Positions 53,235 to 60,459 of a stretch of 64,000 bases of DNA are shown piece by piece. Every line of letters starts with the position of its first letter. Within the stretch, counting starts at the first letter, position 1. The notes under the pieces are model-generated. The model ran no database searches. It was given only the letters and a program-made list of their open reading frames with translations, and had not been told where the DNA came from. The position numbers and the translations under genes are program-made. The DNA comes from Acidobacteriota bacterium (lineage in GTDB: Bacteria; Acidobacteriota; Blastocatellia; HR10). The stretch is from the NCBI GenBank assembly GCA_030550025.1, contig JAUQQC010000002.1:130356-194355 (forward strand), given 5' to 3'.

Positions 53235-54226
53235 GGCGAGAGAGCTCTCGTGATCTTCGGAGAGCCTTCGAGGCGGAGTGCGCTCTGGGTGAGTTCCCGT
53301 GTCTGTTGGAACAGCGCATTCGGCCAGATCGGCGGTACATACGGATCGGCATCGCGCTGACGGTGCTGCTGCATGGCTCGCTCTTCGGCTATACCCTCTA
53401 TGATTCGTATCGCGCGCTCTCATCCTGGAGGAGTTTGATCGGGTTGGCGATCGTGAGCGAGCCGGGGGATCGGCATGGGCTGCAGTTGTCGGATCGCGCG
53501 GTGCTTATCGCCCCGCTCTATTATCCCCCTGGACTTCTTGCTTCGTCCCCGGAGGAGGAGGCGAGGCGCCGTGCGGAGGAACGGCGGCGGCGTCAGGAGG
53601 CCGTGCGCCGCTTGCGCGAACACTTGGAGCAGATGGCGCGAGCGCAGGAGGAGGTGTCCAATCTGCCGAAGACCTGGGAGGACCTGGAACAACGGGTCAA
53701 GGACGAGGCACGGAAGCTGAACATCGGGCCGATCCGCGACGCCATCATCGAAATCTACCGCGCCAGGCAGGAGGGGCGCCTCACGTTCCAAGATATTAGT
53801 GTCGCCGTCTCCTTCCGCGTGCAGAAGGATGGCGCGCTCACGGACATCGCGCTTGTGGAACCTTCCGGCCTTCCGCCGGTGGATGCAGCCGCGTTGATGA
53901 TCGTCGAGGAAGCGAGCCGCGCGCGTATCCTGGCGCCACTGGTGACCGCTCAATCCGTGACCGTGAAGCTCGTCATCGCCGAGACGACCGAGTTGCGTTT
54001 CATCATCGTCTCGCCCTCGGAGGCGGGAGCCGCTCAGCTCGTCAGCCAGCTGAACGGATTACTCCTGCTCGCGCGCTTGAACGCAGGGAAACTGGATCCC
54101 CAAGCGGCGGCGATCCTCTCGCGGCTGAGCATCACGCAAGAGGGTCGCAACATCATCGCCAGTGTGAAGATCCCTCGCGCTGAGGCGGCGGAGATGTTCA
54201 AGAGCCGCATCGGGTCCGAAGAGTGA
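53231..54226 (+). CDS. TonB-like protein with coiled coil
   Basis: 331 residues: a cytoplasmic N-terminus of about 36 residues, a single helix (YIRIGIALTVLLHGSLFGY), a long charged coiled-coil (about 105-160; EEEARRRAEERRRRQEAV), and then a TonB/TolA-like beta region (SVAVSFRVQKDGALTDIAL, then EPSGLPPVDAAALMIV). It could transmit force or signal across the periplasm. It overlaps the degenerate NtrC-like gene (ATGA), so the two are co-translated, and is followed by tnaA. No ExbB/ExbD genes are in the window. Confidence 0.75.
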   Translation: MRRESSRDLRRAFEAECALGEFPCLLEQRIRPDRRYIRIGIALTVLLHGSLFGYTLYDSYRALSSWRSLIGLAIVSEPGDRHGLQLSDRAVLIAPLYYPPGLLASSPEEEARRRAEERRRRQEAVRRLREHLEQMARAQEEVSNLPKTWEDLEQRVKDEARKLNIGPIRDAIIEIYRARQEGRLTFQDISVAVSFRVQKDGALTDIALVEPSGLPPVDAAALMIVEEASRARILAPLVTAQSVTVKLVIAETTELRFIIVSPSEAGAAQLVSQLNGLLLLARLNAGKLDPQAAAILSRLSITQEGRNIIASVKIPRAEAAEMFKSRIGSEE

Positions 54227-54290
54227 CGCGGAGTCAGCTTTGGCCAAAAGCGCGTCGCGTCGGAGGACCGTTTTCGCTGAAGGAGCGCCG

Positions 54291-55664
54291 ATGAAGACTA
54301 TCATCGAACCGTTTCGGATCAAGGTCGTCGAGCCCATCCGCATGACGACGCGCGAGGAGCGCGAGCGGTATCTGCGCGAGGCCGGCTACAATCTCTTCCT
54401 GATCAAGTCCGAGCACGTCATCATAGACCTTTTGACCGACAGCGGCACGGCGGCCATGAGTTCCGAGCAGTGGGCGGCCATGATGCGGGGCGATGAGTCG
54501 TATGCCGGGAGCGCGAGCTTCTATCGCTTCGAGGCCGTCGTGCGTGAGATCTTCGGATTCAAGCATGTCATCCCCACGCATCAAGGGCGGGCGGCCGAGC
54601 GCATCCTCTTCTCGATCCTGTGCCGGCCCGGGCACATCGTGCCGAGCAATACGCATTTCGACACGACGCGGGCGAACATCGAATACGTCGGGGCTGAGGC
54701 CGTGGATCTGCCGATCCCCGAGTTCTACAAGCCCTCGGTCTATCACCCTTTCAAGGGGAACATGGACACGGAGGCCTTACGCGCGTTGATTCGGCGCGTC
54801 GGGCCAGAGCGCATTCCGCTGGTCATGCTCACGGTGACGAACAATTCCGGCGGGGGACAACCCGTCTCCATGGCCAATATCCGCGAGGTGAAAGCCATCT
54901 GCGCCGAGTACGGCATTCCCCTCTATCTGGACGCTTGCCGCTTCGCTGAGAACGCCTACTTCATCAAGCTGCGCGAGGAGGGATATGCCGAGAAGTCGGT
55001 TCGGGAGATCGCGCGCGAGATGTTCTCCTATGCGGACGGATGCACGATGTCAGCGAAAAAGGATGGGCTGGCCAACATCGGCGGGTTCCTCTGCACGAAC
55101 GACGATCGGCTGGCACAGCAGGAGAAGAATCTGCTCATTCTGACCGAGGGCTTTCCCACCTACGGGGGCTTAGCCGGCCGCGATCTGGAGGCGATCGCCG
55201 TGGGATTGCAGGAGGTGTTGGACGAAGATTATTTGCAATACCGCTTCGCCTCGACGCGCTACTTGGGACGGCACATCGCCGAGGCCGGCGTTCCGATCGT
55301 GCAACCTCCAGGTGGCCATGCCATCTATATTGACGCCGGGGCGATGCTCCCGCACATCCCCCCCCTGCAATACCCCGCGCAAGCGCTCGCTGTTGAACTC
55401 TACCGCGAAGCCGGGATTCGTTCGGTCGAGATCGGTTCGGTCATGTTCGGCAAGCGAGATCCGCAGACGGGGGAGGAGATCCCGGCGCCGATGGAGTTGG
55501 TGCGGCTGGCGATCCCTCGCCGCGTCTACACGCAGAGTCATATCGACTACGTGATCGAGGCGATCCTGGAGGTCTATAAGCGGCGCGAGACGATTCGCGG
55601 CTATCGCATCGTGTGGCAAGCACCGTTTCTGCGCCATTTCACGGCCCGTTTTGAGCCGCTCTGA
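54291..55664 (+). CDS. tnaA: Tryptophanase (tryptophan indole-lyase)
   Basis: 457 residues of the beta-eliminating PLP lyase family. Lys257 (SAKKDGLANIGG) should bind PLP. Residues that separate tryptophanase from tyrosine phenol-lyase all side with tryptophanase: Asp124 (FDTTR; Thr in phenol-lyases), Ile381 (SVEIGS; Arg in phenol-lyases) and His449 (LRHFTARF; Phe in phenol-lyases). It cleaves Trp to indole, pyruvate and ammonia. The start is ATG 54291, with GAAGGAGCG upstream. No tnaC leader peptide or tnaB permease is next to it. Confidence 0.9.
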   Translation: MKTIIEPFRIKVVEPIRMTTREERERYLREAGYNLFLIKSEHVIIDLLTDSGTAAMSSEQWAAMMRGDESYAGSASFYRFEAVVREIFGFKHVIPTHQGRAAERILFSILCRPGHIVPSNTHFDTTRANIEYVGAEAVDLPIPEFYKPSVYHPFKGNMDTEALRALIRRVGPERIPLVMLTVTNNSGGGQPVSMANIREVKAICAEYGIPLYLDACRFAENAYFIKLREEGYAEKSVREIAREMFSYADGCTMSAKKDGLANIGGFLCTNDDRLAQQEKNLLILTEGFPTYGGLAGRDLEAIAVGLQEVLDEDYLQYRFASTRYLGRHIAEAGVPIVQPPGGHAIYIDAGAMLPHIPPLQYPAQALAVELYREAGIRSVEIGSVMFGKRDPQTGEEIPAPMELVRLAIPRRVYTQSHIDYVIEAILEVYKRRETIRGYRIVWQAPFLRHFTARFEPL

Positions 55665-55676
55665 AGCGGGCTTCAG
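55661..55676. terminator. Palindromic hairpin at the convergent tnaA/VWFA junction
   Basis: CTGAAG-CGGG-CTTCAG covers the stop codons of both convergent genes (55662-55664 and 55673-55675). It can fold on either strand and would serve both directions. There is no T-tract, so an intrinsic terminator is uncertain. Confidence 0.35.
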
Positions 55677-57517
55677 CGAGCGAAGTATCCGGGGCGCGTG
55701 CGCACGCGCACGCCAGGACGAGCGACCCGCACCTCGATCCGTCGCCAGCTCCCATCGCGTTCGGCGCGCGTCGGCGTGTAGGCGAGGCTGTAGATCGTGC
55801 GCAAATCGGCTGCGATCTGCTCGTAGATGCCTTCCAGTTGGCTCAGGCGTTCGATGCGGTAGAATCGTCCTCCGGAGAGATCTGCCAATTGACGCAGTTG
55901 CTCTTGGGCCACGCGCGTGCCCGCACGCACCTGTTCGCGTCCGGATTCGTCGAGCGCCGCCGCCAGCTCCGCCTCGTTCTCGATCATGATAGGATAGATC
56001 AAGGCATCCGATTGCACGACTCCGAGGACCAGGTCCTCGAATCGCAGGAAGGACCCCGGGCGTCGCAAGGGATCGGTCCAAAGCGGCGTGCCCCAATACG
56101 CCAGCGAGCTGTCGCGTCCGTCCGTCAACACGACGAGCGCATTGCGCTGTCCGCGGACCGGGCCGAGCACCTCGACGAGCGCGTAGCCGATGGCATCGTA
56201 CAAAGCCGTGCTTCCAAGTGGCGGCACGACAGCTTCAAGCGCGCGCAGGACCTGAGCGCGATCATGCGTGAGCGGAGCCACGACCTCCACATCCCGAGCG
56301 AATAAAAGTAGCGCGACCCGATCCTCCGCGCGCATCACCTCGAGGAAACGACGCGCTGCTTGCCGAAGCGTCTCGAACTGCCCGCGCATGCTCCCGCTCA
56401 CGTCCAGCAGAAGGACGAGGTTGAAGGGGCTCGTCTCGACGGCAAAGTGGCGAACCTCTTGTCGCACGCCATCCTCCAGGATGGTGAATTCGTTCGCCGC
56501 GAGTCCGCTGAGGACCTTCCCCTCGGCATCGGTGACGCTCAGCAGGAGATTCACCAACGGCGCTTCCAATCGAATGACGTCCTCTTCCTCGGCCGAGGCC
56601 GCGGGCCATGGCACCGGACCCGCCAGTTCGATGAGACGGAGCAAACGAGGTTCCAGCAGGCGCAACGCTTCGCCCAGAACGCTCTGCCGATTCTCGGCCA
56701 GGACGCGAGCGGCGCGCGTCATCGGCTGTGGCGGAAGCATGCCCAGGATCAGGCGATCGGGAGCTGTGGGCGGGCCGAGCTCCACCCATCCGTTGAGCGT
56801 GCGCACCTGGATGGAGAGACGACCCTGCCCCCGCTTCCCAGCAAGAATCGCCGGCGGAGGCGCAACGCTTGGCACGGAGGATCGAGGCAGGACCGGTCGT
56901 TCCACACGCGGCAGCGACGGGCCGGCATAGCGCACATACCCCTCGGTCCACACCAATTCCGCTCGAACGTCCTCGACGGGGACTCCGAGGATCACATCGC
57001 CGCTCAGCGTCTCTACGCGTACGGCGCGCGGCCGACCATGTACCTGCACGGTCCCCTCTTCCGCTTTCGCCTCGATGTGCAGACCCGGAGGGACGGTCAC
57101 ATAGACATCGAGCGCTTGCTCCGATTGGCGAGTCATGCAGCGCAAGCTCACGCGGCCTTTCCCCTCCTTCAAGCGCACCATGTCCTCCGTGATTGGGAGA
57201 TTGCTCTCGATTCGAAGCAGAATCCGATCAGGACCACCTTCGCGGATGAGGATGCGCCCGTGCGGGTTCTCGATCTTGAGTTCGCTCAATGAGGGGACAT
57301 CGAGGCGCTTCTCGAAGATGACCGGACGTGGAATCAACGCGCGAACGTCTGGGGATTGCTCACTCGCTTTCGCGGGGGGATTCAGTGGCCCCCCGCGAAA
57401 GCACTCCTTCCCTCCGAGAGGGCCGGCTACTCCGATCCCAATAAGGAGCCACGTCGTGAGGCCAAGGCGATGCCGAATGGTCGTCCGTCCTCCTTTTGGG
57501 AGAGCCGCCGTGCTCAC
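55673..57517 (-). CDS. VWFA-related acidobacterial secreted protein with beta-repeat N-domain (2)
   Basis: 614 residues by the GTG start at 57517. Layout: a hydrophobic leader (LGLTTWLLIGIGVAGPLGG), a beta-rich region (LKIENPHGRILIREGG, VRVETLSGDVILGVP), then a VWFA domain with MIDAS LLLDVSGSMRGQFE and VVLTDGRDSSL, and the family end YSLAYTPTR to RPGYFAR. AAAAGGAGG sits inside the frame (57489-57497), 10 bases before an ATT at 57478, the point from which the leader would look like a normal signal peptide. The true start may therefore be that ATT. The GTG overlaps the stop of the third VWFA gene. Confidence 0.88.
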   Translation of the reverse strand: MSTAALPKGGRTTIRHRLGLTTWLLIGIGVAGPLGGKECFRGGPLNPPAKASEQSPDVRALIPRPVIFEKRLDVPSLSELKIENPHGRILIREGGPDRILLRIESNLPITEDMVRLKEGKGRVSLRCMTRQSEQALDVYVTVPPGLHIEAKAEEGTVQVHGRPRAVRVETLSGDVILGVPVEDVRAELVWTEGYVRYAGPSLPRVERPVLPRSSVPSVAPPPAILAGKRGQGRLSIQVRTLNGWVELGPPTAPDRLILGMLPPQPMTRAARVLAENRQSVLGEALRLLEPRLLRLIELAGPVPWPAASAEEEDVIRLEAPLVNLLLSVTDAEGKVLSGLAANEFTILEDGVRQEVRHFAVETSPFNLVLLLDVSGSMRGQFETLRQAARRFLEVMRAEDRVALLLFARDVEVVAPLTHDRAQVLRALEAVVPPLGSTALYDAIGYALVEVLGPVRGQRNALVVLTDGRDSSLAYWGTPLWTDPLRRPGSFLRFEDLVLGVVQSDALIYPIMIENEAELAAALDESGREQVRAGTRVAQEQLRQLADLSGGRFYRIERLSQLEGIYEQIAADLRTIYSLAYTPTRAERDGSWRRIEVRVARPGVRVRTRPGYFAR

Positions 57518-58608
57518 GGCTGACCCACCGGAGCGTAATAGCCGCGCCGAGCATGGACCTTGAACTTCTTACCCCCCTCGCGAGCAACCTCGATCTTGAT
57601 GCGCCGCCATTTCCCATCGCGGCTCGTGTTCGAGGAGATGTAGCCGATATTGTACTGCTGGCGCAACTCGCGGGCGATCGTCGCGCACACGGCTTCCAAG
57701 AGCGACGCCCCCATGACGGTGAAGTGACGGCCTCCGGTCAGCTTCGAGAGCTGTTGCAGGATGGCGATCCCCTGCTGCTCGAAGTAGGTGTTGTAGAGCG
57801 TCGGGTCGGGCGTCCCGATCGTGTAGATCTGCACGTCGGATTCCTTCAGCAGGCGGGAGAGCGCGCCGTAGCTGTACCGCGAGCTGTTGTCCTGCCCATC
57901 GCTGATGATCAGAAGCACGCGCTTGCCATGTCGGGCATGACGCAGCTTCAGCACGCCTTCGTAGACGGCATCGAAGAGCGCCGTTCGCCCTTGCGCGCGA
58001 AGGAACGGGAGATACGTGAGCAAAACCTCTCCGTCAGTGAAATCCGCCAAGAGCATCACCTGCTTGTTGAAGGCGATGGCGAAGAACTCGTCCTGCGGAT
58101 TGCTCCACTCGATGAAGCGACGCACGGCTTCGCGCAGGCGGGCGATCTTGCTCTTCATGCTGCCAGAGATGTCCAGGATCAACCCCACGCTGATCGGGAT
58201 GTCATCGGTGCTGAAGAACTTGACCTGCTGTGGGACATCGTCCTCGTAGACGGTGAAGTGATCCGATCTCAATCCCGTGACGAAGCGCCCCAGTTGATCG
58301 GTCACGCTGATGGAGAGCAGGACCAATTCCGACTTGAGCCGGATGAACTGCTCCTGCAGGGATTGATCCGTGGCGGCCGTCGTCCGCGTGACTTGTCCCG
58401 ATGCGTTCTGCGGTTCGGTCGGGGTGCCTTCCGGAGTCTCCGAACGATATGGCCTCGTCACGAATTGGTCGTCCGATGTCGGGGCTGCCAGTGGCCGCAT
58501 CGGGGAAGGCCCAAACGGAAGGAGCAGAAGCCCCACCGATACGTATGCCAGCACCCGCCATCGTCGGAGCGTGAGGAACGGAGATATTCTCCTGGTCCTT
58601 GGGCTCAT
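57514..58608 (-). CDS. VWFA-related acidobacterial secreted protein (3), short form
   Basis: 364 residues: a twin-Arg/basic leader with helix VLAYVSVGLLLLPFG, a short linker, and a VWFA domain with MIDAS LILDISGSMKSKIA plus IISDGQDNSSRYS, ending with IGYISSNTSRDGKW and RGYYAP. It lacks the beta-repeat N-terminal domain of the other two. The start is ATG 58608, preceded by AAGGAGGG; a longer frame runs to 58710 across a promoter. Its stop overlaps the start of the second VWFA gene, so they are one transcription unit. Confidence 0.9.
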   Translation of the reverse strand: MSPRTRRISPFLTLRRWRVLAYVSVGLLLLPFGPSPMRPLAAPTSDDQFVTRPYRSETPEGTPTEPQNASGQVTRTTAATDQSLQEQFIRLKSELVLLSISVTDQLGRFVTGLRSDHFTVYEDDVPQQVKFFSTDDIPISVGLILDISGSMKSKIARLREAVRRFIEWSNPQDEFFAIAFNKQVMLLADFTDGEVLLTYLPFLRAQGRTALFDAVYEGVLKLRHARHGKRVLLIISDGQDNSSRYSYGALSRLLKESDVQIYTIGTPDPTLYNTYFEQQGIAILQQLSKLTGGRHFTVMGASLLEAVCATIARELRQQYNIGYISSNTSRDGKWRRIKIEVAREGGKKFKVHARRGYYAPVGQP

Positions 58609-58669
58609 CGTTCCCTCCTTAGTTTTCGGTCTTCCCGTTCTCAGAACCCTGTTCCGGCGCGGACTCCTA

Positions 58670-58698
58670 ATGATAAAGACAATCGCGAGCCAAGGCAA
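58670..58698 (-). promoter_or_regulatory. Promoter for the VWFA gene pair
   Basis: On the minus strand TTGCCT (58698-58693) and TATCAT (58675-58670, 5 of 6) are spaced by exactly 17 bp. The transcript would have a leader of about 55 bases before ATG 58608. Confidence 0.55.
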
Positions 58699-58731
58699 CG
58701 GAATTTTCACTTCACACCGCTAGGACCAGCC

Positions 58732-60216
58732 TCATAGGCCTCGCTCGGCCGGGGAGAAGGAACGCGCGGCAGAAGCAGGCTCCACATTGGTGCGTTCGAG
58801 CGCGCGGGCGAGTTCCTGCTGCAGGAGCGTGAGAAGATGGTATCCCACAAGTGGGTCGCCCGCTTCCAACGGGCCGCACAGCCAGAGTTCGCCCCGCTTC
58901 TCCCCTTGCTCATCGGTCAGGGGGAGGCGGACGCTCCACATCGGCGCGCGTTCGTCCGGCGAGGCGCGTCGGGACATTGAGAGCACCCATCGCTCGGTCC
59001 ATCGAATTTCGGCGGAGTCGAAATCGCCGATCTCCAATAAGCGCGAGAGCGCGGCGCGGAGCTGATCCGGTGACTCCACCTGCTGGAGATCCGCGATCGC
59101 GCGCCGCCATTGAATGTTCTTGCTCAAGACGCGAGGACGTCGAAGAGCCCTCCCCAAAGCGTGAAGCAGCTCTTGAAATTCCGGATACCCAAGCGATTGG
59201 ATGACGAAGAAGACCGAGGCACCGAGGACGAAAAGGAGAACGCCGAGTGGCTTCCCCTGCGGGTTCATGAACAGTAAGCTGAACAGGCCGAACCCGGCGC
59301 ATGCCGCGTAGAGCACGAGCACGACTTGTCGCCGCGTCAGTCCGCGCCGCAACAGCATGTGGTGAATATGCTCCAGATCGCCCTGAAAGAGCGGTCGTCG
59401 GCTCAGCGCGCGACGAATGAGCGCCCACAGGGTGTCCAGGATCGGGAGGCCGAAGGAGACCAGCGGGATCGCAACGGCAACGGCCGTCGCGCTCTTTTGC
59501 GAGCCTTCGACGGCGAGGGCTCCAAGGAGAAATCCCAAAAAGAGGCTTCCCGAATCGCCCAGGAAGATCGTCGCCGGCACGAAGTTGTACCGGAGGAATC
59601 CCGCGATCGCTCCGGCGAGCGCGACCGTGAGGGTGACCATCAACGGCTGGTCGTAAAAGAGCGCGGCCACAAGGAGCGTCCCCGTGGCGAACAGGGCGGC
59701 ACCCGCCGAGAGGCCATCCAGTCCATCAATGAGGTTGAACGCGTTCGTGATGCCGACGAGCCACAGCACCGTGAGGGGGAGCGACAGAAGGCCCAATTCG
59801 ATCGTCCCCCCAAAGGGATTCCAGATTCGGGTGATCTGGAGACCAAAGGCGTAGGCCAGCAGGGCCGCCGCTCCCTGCACGGAGAATTTGATTCGGGCAT
59901 TGGCGCCGCGCAGATCGTCATAAAGGCCAAGGAGGAGAACGAGCGTGCTCGGCACGAGAAGCTTCATGATCTCCGAAAGCTGCGCTCGAAAATGGAGCGC
60001 AACCCGATTCTCCACGAGGAACAATCCGGCGAGCGCCAGAAGAAAGGCCGCGTAGATGGCGAGTCCACCCAGTCGGGGCGTTGGACATTCATGAATCTTC
60101 TGCGGCCGGTCCGGATGATCGAGGATTCCCCAGCGGATCGCCAGATGTCGAACCAGGGGCGTCAGTACGGAAGAGAGTGCGAGAGCCAGGATGAATAGCG
60201 CCAGATACGTCTTCAT
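58732..60216 (-). CDS. wecA: WecA/MraY-type polyprenyl-phosphate sugar-1-P transferase with C-terminal GAF-like domain
   Basis: 494 residues. The first about 340 form the polytopic transferase: LGLYDDLRGANARIKF, NAFNLIDGLDGLSAGA, FLGDSGSLFLGFLLG and HIHHMLLRRGLTRRQ are its Mg and substrate motifs. About 150 further cytoplasmic residues follow, with a central piece (LRAALSRLLEIGDFDSAEIRW, then RGELWLCGPLE) like a GAF domain, absent from ordinary WecA. It starts glycan assembly on undecaprenyl phosphate. The start is ATG 60216, with GGGCGAAG upstream. The GAF-like assignment is moderate. Confidence 0.9.
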   Translation of the reverse strand: MKTYLALFILALALSSVLTPLVRHLAIRWGILDHPDRPQKIHECPTPRLGGLAIYAAFLLALAGLFLVENRVALHFRAQLSEIMKLLVPSTLVLLLGLYDDLRGANARIKFSVQGAAALLAYAFGLQITRIWNPFGGTIELGLLSLPLTVLWLVGITNAFNLIDGLDGLSAGAALFATGTLLVAALFYDQPLMVTLTVALAGAIAGFLRYNFVPATIFLGDSGSLFLGFLLGALAVEGSQKSATAVAVAIPLVSFGLPILDTLWALIRRALSRRPLFQGDLEHIHHMLLRRGLTRRQVVLVLYAACAGFGLFSLLFMNPQGKPLGVLLFVLGASVFFVIQSLGYPEFQELLHALGRALRRPRVLSKNIQWRRAIADLQQVESPDQLRAALSRLLEIGDFDSAEIRWTERWVLSMSRRASPDERAPMWSVRLPLTDEQGEKRGELWLCGPLEAGDPLVGYHLLTLLQQELARALERTNVEPASAARSFSPAERGL

Positions 60217-60298
60217 CGCTTCGCCCGTCCGCGCCACACCTTTGTGTCAATCGCGCGTCCCGTCACGGAATCCTCGCTCGAAATCGTCCGGCTTGCAC

Positions 60299-60327
60299 AC
60301 CGTATCACCAAAGGCCTGCGGTGTCAA
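60299..60327 (-). promoter_or_regulatory. Promoter for the WecA-like gene
   Basis: On the minus strand TTGACA (60327-60322, perfect) and TACGGT (60304-60299) are spaced by 17 bp, with a TG just upstream of the -10 (extended -10). A second TTGACA lies closer to the gene without a partner -10. Leader length would be about 75 bases. Confidence 0.5.
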
Positions 60328-60410
60328 ATGAGAAACGGCGCGACGGATTTCTCATGAAGCTCGATGCGACTGGCCAAGCGGTGCCGCATACCCTTCCCGC
60401 TGGATCATTT

Positions 60411-60421
60411 GGTATCATACC
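60411..60421 (+). promoter_or_regulatory. Extended -10 upstream of the glycyl-tRNA synthetase gene
   Basis: TGG-TATCAT is an extended -10 (TATCAT at 60413-60418, 5 of 6). No good -35 lies 17 bases upstream. The element sits inside a perfect inverted repeat GGTAT-C-ATACC (60411-60421), which might be an operator. The divergent gap to the WecA-like gene is 243 bases. Confidence 0.35.
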
Positions 60422-60459
60422 TTGTCTTGCCGACATCGCTGCTGGATGGAGCATGGGGG

